A program made the position numbers and the translations under genes. From DATDPM01 sp963841995 (GTDB taxonomy: Bacteria; Pseudomonadota; Alphaproteobacteria; DATDPM01), in the NCBI GenBank assembly GCA_963841995.1, contig CAWJEX010000022.1, positions 1 through 64,000 of the forward strand: a DNA stretch of 64,000 bases, written 5' to 3'. Each line of letters starts with the position of its first letter. The stretch's first letter is position 1. This document shows, piece by piece, positions 1 through 8,453 of this stretch. The notes beneath the pieces were generated by a model, which was not told the origin of the DNA, ran no database searches, and saw only the letters and a program-made list of their open reading frames with translations.

Positions 1-733
1 TGCGCGAGATCCCGGGAGTTCCGCGCCGCGGCACCGACGGCCGCGACGTCCTCGAACTGCACCTGCCGCCCGGGCATCACCACATCCTGGCCCTGACCGC
101 CGGTCGCAACGCGTCGGTGACTAGCAATACCGCCGAGGTCCGACTGGTCGGCCGGTCCGGGGGCTGTCCGCCGACCGGATGCACGACGAGGTGCGGCTGG
201 GCTGGATCTGGCCCGACGGCGCCACCGACGCCCTGATCTGCTGGCCCGGTGGCGAGCGGCACTGCTCACGGCGCGTCTACGACGACGAGGGCGGCGCGGT
301 GCTCACTATCGGCCGGCAGGAGACGACCGTCGAGGTCCGCGCCATCTATCCGCTGCGCGACGGCAGGCTCACCGCGCCGCTACCCGGGTGCGCGTGCCCG
401 CGCGCGGTGTGGCGGTCAGTTACCGGATCAGGCGCACCACTGGCACCGGCGGCGCCGACCATCGAGTTCGCCACCGAGCAGGCCACTCGGCTGCCGGGTC
501 TCGTCGTGGTGCGCAGCACCGGGCGGTACGCCCCGGACGACCCGTCGGAAGGCGAGACGGTCGCGCGGGTCAGGCCGCAGGACATCACGCCGGGCCAGCC
601 CGCGGCGTTCCCGGTCAAGGCGACCAAGGGGCCGGCCTGGCTGGCCTGCTTCGTCGACCCGGATACGCCCGAGGCGGACGGGCGGGGCATCCTGCTCTTC
701 CCCCCGCCCGCGGAGGAGATGAGGATACGGTGA
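1..733 (+). pseudogene. Beta-sandwich (fibronectin III-like) protein fragment, frameshifted, actinobacterial style
   Basis: The gene enters from beyond the left edge. The readable protein jumps between frames: frame 3 covers about 1-160, frame 2 about 165-370 and 430-733, with a frame-1 stretch (VRVPARGVAVSYRIRR) between. One shift lies in the G-run near 157-161. Composition (A/R/P/G rich, strong GC3 bias) is actinobacterial. Segments such as EVRLGWIWPDGATDALICW and AVSYRIRR resemble repeated Fn3-like strands, but no catalytic motif is visible. The stop overlaps the GTG start of the next gene (GTGA at 730-733), so the two form an operon. The function is unknown; it is probably an accessory to the GTPase that follows. 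The frameshifts may be sequence errors. Confidence 0.45.
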
Positions 734-1525
734 GGCTGGCCGGCGGCACACGCAGCCACTGCCCGTATTGCTACGAGGAGATCTCGCGGCGGCAGACCTG
801 GTTCGCGCTGCCCGGCCGGATCACCCGCAACGGCCGACGCTGCGCGCCGGAGCCCGACCCGGTGCTGCAGGACCGGACCGGATTCGGCGGCGCCTTGCCG
901 CCGGCCTTCGCCGCCGATGGCCGCCACGGCGCGGCGGACTGCCCGGCCTGCTCGGGCGAGACCACCATCATGATCTGCCCGGTCTGCCACAACCGCCTCC
1001 CGGTGCACTTCGCCAAGGTCGGCAGCCGCCTGATCGTGCCGGTGGGCGCCAAGGAGAGCCGGCAAGACCGTCTTCATGACCGTGCTCGTGCACGAGCTCA
1101 TGCACCAGACCGGGCAGCGGTTCAACGCGGCGATCACCGGCGCGGACGATTACACCCGCCAGCGATTCACTCACGAGTACGAGCGGCCGCTGTACCGCGA
1201 GGCCAAGCTGCTGCCGCCCACCACGGCGGCGGGAGCGCACAACCGGGCGCCGCTCGTGTTCCGCTTCACCACCGAGAGCCGCGGCGGCGTCTTCGGGAGC
1301 GGGGACCCGCAGCGGACCCTGCTGTCGTTCTTCGATACGGCCGGTGAGGACCTGCGCTCTGAGCAGTCCATCGAGCAGAACGTCAGGTATCTCGGCGCTG
1401 CCGACGGCATCCTGCTCCTGCTCGACCCGCTGCAGATGCGCGGAGCGCGGGAACTGGCCAAGCCAGGCACCCGGTTGCCGACGCCGGACGGCCCGGACGA
1501 CGAGCCGGCCAAGGTGCTGGAACGC
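730..1525 (+). pseudogene. Zinc-ribbon P-loop GTPase (TRAFAC-like), frameshifted in Walker A and truncated
   Basis: The N-terminal part carries CxxC pairs (HCPYC, DCPAC, ICPVC), read here as zinc ribbons. It is followed by a P-loop that reads GAKES-GKT only if one extra base near 1060 is removed: 'gagagccggcaag' has a surplus C. Downstream, in the other frame, come the helix FMTVLVHELMHQTG and a G3 motif FFDTAGED near 1330. This is the layout of actinobacterial 'double-GTPase' or TRAFAC-like proteins with zinc ribbons. The reading frame loses sense at about 1525-1540, where an unrelated reverse-strand gene begins, so the C-terminal half is missing. The junction and the frameshift suggest an assembly join; a real rearrangement cannot be excluded. 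Confidence 0.55.
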
Positions 1526-1536
1526 CCCGCCCCCCT

Positions 1537-1678
1537 TTCCGCCCACGCGCACCATGGCGAAGTCGGGGGCTGCGTCGACGACGACCTCGAACCCCAGCGT
1601 CTCGCCGTAGAACTTCATCGAGCGACGGACGCTCGAGACCGCGAGGGTGAGCCCGTCCAGGTGAACGTCGATGGCCAT
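1537..1678 (-). pseudogene. N-terminal fragment of a VOC (glyoxalase/bleomycin-resistance) family protein
   Basis: Reading left from the ATG at 1678 gives MAIDVHLDGLTLAVSSVRRS followed by a strand-helix pattern typical of the first beta-alpha-beta module of VOC proteins (MKFYGETLGFEVVV, then DFAMVRVGGKGG). Only about 47 residues remain before the sequence runs into the GTPase fragment from the opposite direction. VOC proteins bind metals and act as dioxygenases, isomerases or resistance proteins; a single half-module cannot function. The abrupt tail-to-tail meeting with the GTPase marks a junction at about 1525-1540. Confidence 0.6.
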
Positions 1679-1849
1679 GGGGCATGGTACACGCAGTCCC
1701 CGGGATGTCGCCGCGACGGGGGAGCGATCGAACTGAAACGTCGACCGACCTGAAGGGGGACGGAAGCGATTGTGGTGACGTGAGAGACGCGCTCCGGCTG
1801 CGTGCCTTAAGGCCCCCCGCCGGGCGGCGCTTTGGAGGATGATACATCG

Positions 1850-3392
1850 ATGCGTTGCACCCTCGCGCTGCTCCTCCTCGCTGCTTGTGGAGACACTCCG
1901 AGCCAACCCGCGGCCACGCCGACGTCGCCGAGCCCGACCAGTCCAATCACGCCGTCGGGTCCGGCGGCCAGCAGCGGCGCGGGCGCGGGAGCGTGCCCGG
2001 CCGTGAGTCAGCCCACGTGGCTGCCGGACCCCAGCAGCTCGGGCTGGGAAGCGAACTGGAACCCATCCACGGCGGGCTCGTGCCAGCAGGGAAAGTTGCC
2101 CAACGACCCCTGCACGTGGACGCGTCCCGCGCTCTGCCAGCGTGGCGCCCCCGATGGCGCACGATCCCGAACCGAACCCTAGGAGCCGGATGGCTCGCTA
2201 CGCGCTCGATCCCAGCTGCGCGCGGCACGGGACACCTGCAGTGCACGAAGTCGCCGGCCACCGGGGTCGTCGGCGGCCCGGCGACGGCGTGCGTCGACAT
2301 CGAGCTCGTGGCCGGGCAGGACGAGGCCAAGAGCTACCCGGCCAACAACGCGGGTCTGGTCTGCGTGCAGTGCCCGTCGACCGACCTGGACCCGCCCCCG
2401 CCCATCCCGAATTGCGTCGACGAACAGCTGAAGGCTGCGAACACAGAGGCCACTCTTCAACATGCAGGGGTCGACGCTCGCCCAGGCGTCCGCCATGTTC
2501 GACGACGCGATGTGCCGGAGGAGCAAGACTCGGCTGCGTCGCTCGCGTGGCAGCTCGAGCTTCTCAACATCGTGCGCCTCATCGCGCCGTCGCTCGGTTA
2601 TTGCGTGGACGATTCGCCAGGTCCGTACACTTCACCGAGGTCAGCACCAAGTGGCGCTTCAAGGACAAGCGCATCGACATGAACCGCAGCGCCATTTTCG
2701 CCGACACGGGCGACAACACGGCGTTCTCGATCTCCCCGACCGACGCGCACTTCAATGTCACCCTGAACGGCCTCGCCGACGTCCTCGCCAGGTGCGGGAT
2801 GAAGCCCGCCACCTGTCACTTCGACGCGGAGGGGTCCATCCTCGGCCTCATCCACGAGATGCGTCACATGGGCACTCCCAACTACGGGAACGGGGACATG
2901 GCCTCGCTGTCGCTCCCCGTCCAGTTCGACCCGAACGGCAAGGTCGAGGCGCAGAACAGCCGAATCGCTGGCGCCCAGCACATGCTGAACGAGCTCGAAG
3001 ACTACGTGATCATGTTCCAGCACCCCTGGGCGATGGGGATGCCGGCCGACAGTCTCGCGAGGATGCGCGAGGAGTTCGCGGCGGGGGCGAACCAGGAGCG
3101 AGCCTGCTTCGCCTGGCAGTGGACGGACAAGTACCCGCGCGACGACGGGGCCCCGCCCAATTCCTCCGGGGGCCCCATGGTGGCGCCAGCCATGCCCATG
3201 GGTATGGCAGGCATGGGACTCATCGGGCTGGGCGGGCTCGCGGCGCACCCCGTGCAGCTCCCGGCTCTCAAGGCGCTCCCTGCGTTTCTGAAGCAGACGG
3301 CAGACCGTGGACACTGTGTGGGCAACGACCCGCTCAGCTCCGACAACATCGAGCGCTGCGCCGTCGCGCTCTGGGTGGGCGGAGCGCAATGA
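1850..3392 (+). pseudogene. Secreted lipoprotein with a HEXXH metalloprotease-like motif, multiply frameshifted, myxobacterial style
   Basis: The ATG at 1850 follows a GGAGG at about 1834. The N-terminus is a lipoprotein signal peptide (LALLLLAACGD, lipobox Cys) followed by a Ser/Thr/Pro linker. The protein then passes through at least three frames (breaks near 2150, 2460 and 2620) and finishes as a clean 250-residue stretch ending at 3392. That stretch includes GLIHEMRHMGTPNYG (about 2850), a HEXXH motif compatible with a zinc metallopeptidase, and a C-terminal Pro/Met/Gly-rich segment. I do not recognise the family. The long low-complexity linker and composition fit Myxococcota. It ends exactly where cas1 begins, so another junction probably lies at about 3390. 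Confidence 0.5.
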
Positions 3393-3395
3393 ATA

Positions 3396-4457
3396 TTGGC
3401 TCAAAAAGACACCCTTAAAATCGCGACGTTTTTCTCGATGGGGGAAAGCCCGTCAGGCTCTCATTTTGAATGGTCATGGAGTCCGCCTGCGCGTCGATCA
3501 TGGCGCTCTTTTGGTCCAAAACGGTTTTACCCACTATCCGCAACAGCGTGAGGAATGGCGATTTTTTCCGGCGACTGGCGCTTGCCATCGCGGATTGTCG
3601 TGCTCGATGTGGATGGTGGAATTACCTTCGATGCGCTTTCGTGGCTTTCAAAACACGAAATCCCGCTCGTGCAAATCAATTGGCGCGGCGAGGTCACCAA
3701 CGTAATCGGGCTCAGTTTTAAGACCTCAGATTCCGTGCTGGCAAAATCACAGCTGGCGGCACGGACCAATGGCCGGGGTCTCCATGTGGCCAAGCAGCTT
3801 CTCATGGAGAAGATTGAAAATAGCATGACCACGCTACGCCATGCACTGCCGAGATCGAGAGCCGTCGATGTGGTCCTGGAAAAGCTCGAAAATGACCTTC
3901 AGCTGGTGAGACGCCATACCCCCACGAATCTAGGCCGTTTGATGGGCGTCGAGGGAAGGGTCGGCTACGCGTATTTCAATGCATGGCGGGTAGTCCCGAT
4001 CCGCTGGAAAGGCATTGACCGGCATCCGGTCCCCGAAGATTGGCACCGGATCGAGAGACGGGCTTCCAAAGTCGCTACTCGGGCTCATCCAAATCGCAAT
4101 GCGACCCATCCAGTCAACGCCATGCTCAACTACGCCTACGCCATACTCGAAAACCAGGTCCGTATGCATGTGTTAGCGGCAGGGCTAGACCCAGCAATTG
4201 GGTTTCTCCACGGCAGCTACAGTGGCAAGCATGGTCTTGTGTATGACCTCATGGAGCCTCTGCGGCCGGTTGTGGACTGGAAGCTACTGGAATTCGTTCA
4301 GAAGCACACATTTTCGCCGGGCGATTTCACCCTGTTGAGCAACGGAGTCTGCCGGCTGAATCCGCAGTTAGCCCGGAACGTTGTTCGGGCAATCGATGTT
4401 TCGGAAGATGTCGGAAAATCCGTAGGTCGATTTGTAGCAGCGCTAAATCAGGGGTGA
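3396..4457 (+). pseudogene. cas1: Orphan CRISPR-associated integrase Cas1, frameshifted
   Basis: Cas1 is the metal-dependent nuclease/integrase that inserts spacers into CRISPR arrays. The open frame from 3555 contains the expected catalytic set: Glu in GVEGRVGYAYFNAW (about 3951), His in GFLHGSYSGKHG (about 4209), and Asp/Glu in VYDLMEPLRPVVDW (about 4245-4256). The N-terminal domain (ALILNGHGVRLRVDHGALLV, then FTHYPQQREEWRFFP) lies in another frame. One missing G at about 3571 (ccggcgac for ccgggcgac) and one extra T at about 3433 restore a continuous protein starting at TTG 3396. No cas2, no effector and no repeat-spacer array is visible nearby. The C-terminus may be clipped at the join with the recombinase. 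The family call is firm; its activity is not. Confidence 0.82.
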
Positions 4458-4460
4458 AAA

Positions 4461-4904
4461 TTGGGCGCTCGGCGCGAGGAATTGTGCAGCTTGCGTTTCG
4501 AGCATGTGAAGAGGAACCGCTTTGAGATCGTGGACGCGAAAACCGAAGCCGGCATTCGCACGGTGCCGATCCACCCGCAGCTTTCCAAGACCATCAAACG
4601 GCTCTTGAAGGCCAGCAAGGACGGCTATGTGTTGCCGGATTTGGAGCCGAACAGCAATGGTGATCGCGGCGACGCCATCGGCAAGCGTTTCGCCCGATTA
4701 AAGCGGTCGCTGGGATTTGGGGACCGGCATACGTTCCATAGCTGGCGCGCTACGGTCAGCACCGAGCTTGAACGCGCGGGGGTGCCCGAGGGTACAGTGC
4801 AAGATATCGTGGGCCATGCGCGATCCACGTTGGCCGGCTCGATATATAGCGGAAAGTCCACGCTCGAAATGCGCGCCGAAGCTCTCGCTAAACTCCCGTA
4901 TTGA
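4461..4904 (+). pseudogene. Tyrosine recombinase (phage-type integrase), catalytic C-terminal fragment
   Basis: The protein opens directly at the first catalytic Arg motif (GARREELCSLRFEHV). It continues with the beta-hairpin Lys region (DAKTEAGIRTVPIHP), HSWRAT (H-x-x-R), the second His (DIVGHARS) and the Tyr nucleophile (SIYSG). All C-terminal catalytic residues are present, but the N-terminal SAM-like and core-binding domains (roughly 200 residues) are absent. No plausible ribosome site precedes it. It begins 3 bases after the cas1 stop, so both genes were probably truncated at one deletion or joining point. It is likely the relic of the integrase that brought in the island to its right. 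Confidence 0.75.
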
Positions 4905-4981
4905 CCCCTTAGTTGGCTGGCGGATGCCAAACTCGGTGTCTGCCGCTCGCACTTTTATGCAATCTGGAGTAGTGTTACCTG

Positions 4982-5404
4982 GTGTCTGACACCGGGAATA
5001 ATCGCGCTGATCCGGGCGAAATATTTGATCGGATTAGTGGGAAAATGATAGGCGGTATTGCGCGCATCCGGCTTGGGCCGGGCGTCATAGGAAATACCTC
5101 TGTCGTGATGATTTCTGCCATCGTCGTCGCTGGATTCGTTGCGTGGGCGTTTCGCTCAAACCCGCCTCTCGCATTAGGTGCTATGGGATTAATCATCGCT
5201 GGCGCGCTTCTTTTTGTTTGGGGCTCGTGGAAATTTGCGCATAAACAACCTGATCTTGCCCTCATTGGCGGCGCTGAGCTACTTCAATTACGTCGGATAC
5301 AAATGGCCGGGAAAGATGCGCCCAATATTCCTTTGTTACCACCCGTAGAAGCGCCGCCAACTCCTGTGATCGAGTCGAGACCCGGTGATACGAATGGCGC
5401 CTAA
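4982..5404 (+). CDS. Small membrane protein of unknown function
   Basis: The start is a GTG at 4982. The protein has 140 residues with two hydrophobic segments (VVMISAIVVAGFVAWAF, about 40-57, and ALGAMGLIIAGALLFVWGSW, about 66-85), a soluble C-terminus and a Pro-rich tail. No family is recognised. The last codons overlap the start region of the next gene, and the genes from 4982 to 6006 form one tightly packed run. A prophage or island membrane component is possible, but holin function is not supported by any motif. Confidence 0.6.
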   Translation: MSDTGNNRADPGEIFDRISGKMIGGIARIRLGPGVIGNTSVVMISAIVVAGFVAWAFRSNPPLALGAMGLIIAGALLFVWGSWKFAHKQPDLALIGGAELLQLRRIQMAGKDAPNIPLLPPVEAPPTPVIESRPGDTNGA

Positions 5405-5789
5405 GTTCCTTCATATCGGCTGCTTATTTCCAACGTTACCAAAGACGGAGACGCTGGATATGGCCATCAATGTGATGGGCGACGACTGGATTCGTTACAC
5501 ACCTAATAATTGGATTGTCTGGACCGATCGATCCGCCACGGATTGGTACACTCATCTTCGCAGATTTATCTCTGGGGATGATCAAATCTTGATTGCGGAA
5601 ATGAATTTTATGGAGCGAAGCGGAACTCTTGCGAGTTGGATTTGGGTTTGGATCGATAAGAAGCTCACGGGCCAAAACGTCGTGCTAAACCAATTGTTGC
5701 TCGACATGTACCCGTTAGCTCCAACGGATATTGAGCGTGCGGGCGGATTCGGTAGTAATCCGCTTTTCGGACCGTTCAAGAAGCCGTAA
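5394..5789 (+). CDS. Hypothetical protein with a Trp/Ile-rich core
   Basis: Start ATG 5394 (MAPKFLHIGCLFPTLP) is preferred over an in-frame GTG at 5385; both overlap the end of the upstream gene. The 131-residue protein is compact, with alternating hydrophobic strands (NNWIVWTDRSATDWYTHL, DDQILIAEMNF) and a helix (ASWIWVWIDKK). The pattern resembles small alpha/beta single-domain proteins found in Hyphomicrobiales accessory regions. No catalytic residues can be assigned. Cotranscription with its neighbours is likely from the overlap. Confidence 0.6.
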   Translation: MAPKFLHIGCLFPTLPKTETLDMAINVMGDDWIRYTPNNWIVWTDRSATDWYTHLRRFISGDDQILIAEMNFMERSGTLASWIWVWIDKKLTGQNVVLNQLLLDMYPLAPTDIERAGGFGSNPLFGPFKKP

Positions 5790-5799
5790 CACCGAGAAC

Positions 5800-6006
5800 A
5801 TGTTTTCTGATCTCGACATCTGCCGCTCCGCCGATGTGCTGATTAAGCAGCACGGCGAAGACGCTGGCATTCTTCACGCGGCGACGAAGGCGGATAAGCT
5901 TCTCGCGGCCGGCGATTTTGAGGGCGCTGCGATGTGGAAGCGGATTGTGCACGTGATTGATGAGCTTCAATCCGTGATTCCCGCTGAAGGCGCGATACTG
6001 AATTGA
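5800..6006 (+). CDS. Short conserved rhizobial protein (DUF6961-like)
   Basis: The ATG at 5800 lies 10 bases after the upstream stop. The 68-residue helical protein reads DICRSADVLIKQHGEDAGI, then AATKADKLLAAGDFEGAAMW and KRIVHVIDELQ. I recognise the pattern (RSA.VLIKQHGEDA, D.L...GD, W.RI..AI.EL) as a very common small cytoplasmic protein family in Bradyrhizobium and relatives, of unknown function. Its presence supports the alphaproteobacterial assignment of this part of the window. Confidence 0.75.
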   Translation: MFSDLDICRSADVLIKQHGEDAGILHAATKADKLLAAGDFEGAAMWKRIVHVIDELQSVIPAEGAILN

Positions 6007-6070
6007 GTTTCGATCCCATTTCAACCGCGGTCAATTCCGTTGCAGTTCGTAAGCCCCCGAAAGTGACGGC

Positions 6071-7210
6071 ATGAAACGGCTGACTAACCGGCGCAGAAAA
6101 TGGTTTGCCAACCGCCATTGGCACGCCCTTAAGAAGCGGCGGAGGAAACTAGGCCGACCGATTGTTATGGCGATAAGTCCACACGGTGTATGGTCTGGAA
6201 AAGCTCCACGCAAGCTCCCAGATATGCCGCAGGTGCTTTGCTTCGACAAAAATCCGGAAGAGACGGTCGCCGTGCTTAGCGAGTTCGGACGGAGAATGCG
6301 TTTGCCAATGCGAGGAATGCGGTCGTACGCACGGCCTTCAAAGCATCGAGGTGCAAAAGCTTCATCCATTTCGCCGTTCCGGTCCTTTGAACCAATAACG
6401 ACAATAACCCCGGCTGCGGCACTTGTACTTGCCGCCGAATTTGAAGGCGCAAGCCATATTTGGGGAGGGGCGCCGTTTGTCGCAAACATACATAAGTGGA
6501 ACAAATCCGTGGTTGAACGATTATGGGAAATTGGATTTTTCCAAATCGTGGGTTTCCCCGACACAGAACCGCGGCCCCGCCCCGATGGCGACGTCACAAT
6601 TGTTCCGATGCGGAGCGGAATGGCCACAGATAGCGACGCGGTCGCCAAGCTGGTCGATGATTTGAAGCGGCTTTTCCCAGGAGCAAAAAATGAAGCGGAG
6701 GAAAGACTCCTTCACTTATATGGCCCGATGATAGAAGCCGTGGAGAATGCCGTGCGCCACGCATACCCGGAAAAAAGCAGATATTGGGGTCCACCCAGCC
6801 GAAGGTGGTGGATGACTGGCGCCGTAGACAAGCGCGCACGGTCGATGACGGCGGTGGTATATGATCAAGGCGTCACAATACCGATGACGCTTTCGGACTG
6901 GCGTCGGTTTGCCGGTTGGATGCGACGATTCGCAGACCTATTTGGTGTCCCGCCGGCGGCATCCGACGTAAGTAAAGACGGTCAAGTCATCAAAGTTGCG
7001 ATGGAGGAAGCGGTTACGTCAACGGGAGTTGACTATGGTGGAAACGGGCTTGCGCAAATGCAAGAATTCGTTAACAGATGCCGCGAAGGCCGTCTCCGCA
7101 TTTTCAGCCGATGCGGGGAATATGTGTGTGAATCCAACCGTCAACCAGTGGTTAAGACTTATCCCGTACCAATTCGCGGTACACTGATTGAGTGGACGGT
7201 ATCGCTCTAA
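6071..7210 (+). CDS. GHKL-fold ATP-binding protein (histidine-kinase-like ATPase)
   Basis: This 379-residue protein has a Lys/Arg-rich N-terminus (about 1-35), an uncharacterised middle and a C-terminal GHKL ATP-binding domain. The N box is EAVENAVRHAY (about residues 223-233), the G1-like box is VYDQGVTIPM (about 262-271), and the G2-like box is YGGNGLAQMQEF (about 321-332). There is no phospho-acceptor His dimerisation domain, so it is not a canonical sensor kinase. The next gene is a STAS-like DUF4325 protein, 16 bases away, which matches the anti-sigma-kinase/antagonist logic of SpoIIAB/SpoIIAA. It probably binds ATP and acts through that partner. A role in defence or signalling is inferred from the island context. 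Confidence 0.8.
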   Translation: MKRLTNRRRKWFANRHWHALKKRRRKLGRPIVMAISPHGVWSGKAPRKLPDMPQVLCFDKNPEETVAVLSEFGRRMRLPMRGMRSYARPSKHRGAKASSISPFRSFEPITTITPAAALVLAAEFEGASHIWGGAPFVANIHKWNKSVVERLWEIGFFQIVGFPDTEPRPRPDGDVTIVPMRSGMATDSDAVAKLVDDLKRLFPGAKNEAEERLLHLYGPMIEAVENAVRHAYPEKSRYWGPPSRRWWMTGAVDKRARSMTAVVYDQGVTIPMTLSDWRRFAGWMRRFADLFGVPPAASDVSKDGQVIKVAMEEAVTSTGVDYGGNGLAQMQEFVNRCREGRLRIFSRCGEYVCESNRQPVVKTYPVPIRGTLIEWTVSL

Positions 7211-7226
7211 GTGATTGAGGTCACCA

Positions 7227-7562
7227 ATGTTAATCCGGGTAGTTGACTTTGCCCATTCCCCAGGCGGCCGGTACATTGCGGACGGACCGTACAGCGGAGA
7301 ATTGTTTCGCGAGCGGGTGTTGGTTCCCAAATTGGCCGAGGCAAAGAATAAAGGCGAGCACCTTACGGTTGAGCTTGATGGCACATCGGGCTACGCGGCG
7401 TCATTTCTGGAGGAGGCTTTCGGCGGTCTCGTTCGGACGGGGCACTTTCGGAAAGACGAATTAGAGAAACTGCTTTCTGTGGTGGCCAGAACACCGCTTT
7501 ATGAGCCCTACGAAGCTCTAGCGGATCGGTTTATCCAACAAGCTTTCAAGGCGGCAGCGTAG
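7227..7562 (+). CDS. STAS-like DUF4325 protein, partner of the GHKL ATPase
   Basis: ATG 7227 has a GAGG seven bases upstream; an in-frame TTG at 7215 is less likely. The 111 residues match the STAS-like DUF4325 pattern: GPYSGELFRERVLVPKL, then HLTVELDGTSGYAASFLEEAF (the strand-helix with conserved S/G..SFL.EAFGGL) and GHFRKDELEKLL. DUF4325 proteins are small alpha/beta domains related to anti-sigma-factor antagonists and are often encoded directly after a GHKL ATPase. The Ser/Gly-Tyr stretch is where STAS proteins are phosphorylated, but whether that happens here cannot be seen. Confidence 0.82.
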   Translation: MLIRVVDFAHSPGGRYIADGPYSGELFRERVLVPKLAEAKNKGEHLTVELDGTSGYAASFLEEAFGGLVRTGHFRKDELEKLLSVVARTPLYEPYEALADRFIQQAFKAAA

Positions 7563-7576
7563 AACCGGCCCGCCAA

Positions 7577-8059
7577 ATGGACAACTTCCCGAACTGGGTC
7601 GCTCCCGTCGTTGCTTCCTTGTTCGGAGCGTCAGTTGTCGCATTAGCGAATTTTCTTGTTCAGCGGTGGCGATACCTTGCGGATCGTCTCGGGACGTCAA
7701 TTGATAAGCTTTGCGACGAGATCAATAGTGCGGCGCAGTGTGCAACTGATTATTGGCTTCTCGACATGACGCAGCGCGATGACGTGCGGTTGGGTCAGAA
7801 ATTGGAGCCGATTCTCATTGGACGCCAGCAACGAATCCAGCAATTGCTCTTGGCCCTGGCCGCACGCGATAGGAAGCTAGACCTTTCCCCCATCCAGCCC
7901 TTGCAGCTGAATCTTTTTGACGCCATGACCGGTCGCAATTTTCGGGTAGGGAACAGGCCGCCCCAACCGGACCTCGCGCAAGAGGTGCAGGGAGTGGCCG
8001 CTGCTCTGAATGGGGAATTGCATCGGGCGTTGGCAAAACGCAATCGAGGCTGCTGCTAA
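7577..8059 (+). CDS. Membrane-anchored helical protein, third member of the GHKL/STAS cassette
   Basis: The start is 14 bases after the STAS-like stop. The 160-residue protein has one N-terminal membrane segment (NWVAPVVASLFGASVVALANFLV, about 6-28) followed by a mostly helical cytosolic part (DRLGTSIDKLCDEINSAAQ, ILIGRQQRIQQLLLALAARD). This 'single TM plus coiled helices' layout is seen in many small proteins encoded next to STAS/GHKL pairs and in some defence cassettes. No enzyme motif is present. By position it could anchor or sense for the two upstream proteins. The 3' end overlaps the next gene by up to 50 bases. Confidence 0.65.
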   Translation: MDNFPNWVAPVVASLFGASVVALANFLVQRWRYLADRLGTSIDKLCDEINSAAQCATDYWLLDMTQRDDVRLGQKLEPILIGRQQRIQQLLLALAARDRKLDLSPIQPLQLNLFDAMTGRNFRVGNRPPQPDLAQEVQGVAAALNGELHRALAKRNRGCC

Positions 8060-8285
8060 AACAAAGAAGCTTCCGGAACCGGCCACCCTCTCCCACCTCA
8101 CCTCGCACGGCGTTGATGTTTGGTGCTACTGCGAGAAGTGTCAGCACAAGGCGGTGCTGCGAACGTCCGATTTGATTGCGCGTCTCGGGCCGGCGTTTCC
8201 GGTGCCGAAGATTGGCCGGCTTCTACGCTGCACCGCTTGCGGATCGCGTGAAGCGTTTGCACGGCCGAATTGGATTAATTGGTAG
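8010..8285 (+). CDS. Four-cysteine zinc-ribbon protein
   Basis: The core reads VDVWCYCEKCQHKAVL, 20-odd residues (ARLGPAFPVPKIG), then LRCTACGSREAFARPNW: two CxxC knuckles separated by a helix, the hallmark of a short zinc ribbon common in Hyphomicrobiales. The ATG at 8010 would overlap the previous gene by 50 bases. No nearer strong start exists, so the N-terminal 20-30 residues are uncertain. Such proteins probably bind DNA, RNA or a protein partner; no enzymatic function is indicated. It lies at the end of the GHKL/STAS cassette. Confidence 0.65.
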   Translation: MGNCIGRWQNAIEAAAKTKKLPEPATLSHLTSHGVDVWCYCEKCQHKAVLRTSDLIARLGPAFPVPKIGRLLRCTACGSREAFARPNWINW

Positions 8286-8390
8286 TCGCGGCCCGCCCCA
8301 TGACATTTAGTCTTCTACTAGTTGTTGCCATCAATTATTGTGATCCTTCCGCCGCATCGAATGCGATGAGAACAAGCGTGGTTTGAGGAA

Positions 8391-8453
8391 ATGTTGAAAA
8401 AGATCGCGACAGCTAAACGCGCGCCTTCCACCACAAAGAAAGGGCGCAAGTGA
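8391..8453 (+). CDS. Possible 20-residue basic leader ORF upstream of the methyltransferase
   Basis: ATG 8391 opens a 20-codon frame of very basic composition (MLKKIATAKRAPSTTKKGRK) whose TGA overlaps the GTG start of the next gene (GTGA at 8450-8453). That overlap would couple translation of the large gene to the small one. Upstream, GAGGAA at 8385-8390 abuts the ATG, which is too close for a good ribosome site. It could be a real leader peptide or simply chance. Confidence 0.3.
   Translation: MLKKIATAKRAPSTTKKGRK

Noticed and set aside
1078..1110. HELMH as a zinc-protease motif in the GTPase
   Set aside because: It lies in the helix right after the P-loop of a GTPase domain; coincidence.
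6003..6074. 23-codon TTG-started frame bridging two genes with overlapping start and stop
   Set aside because: No ribosome site, no similarity; overlaps are likely chance.
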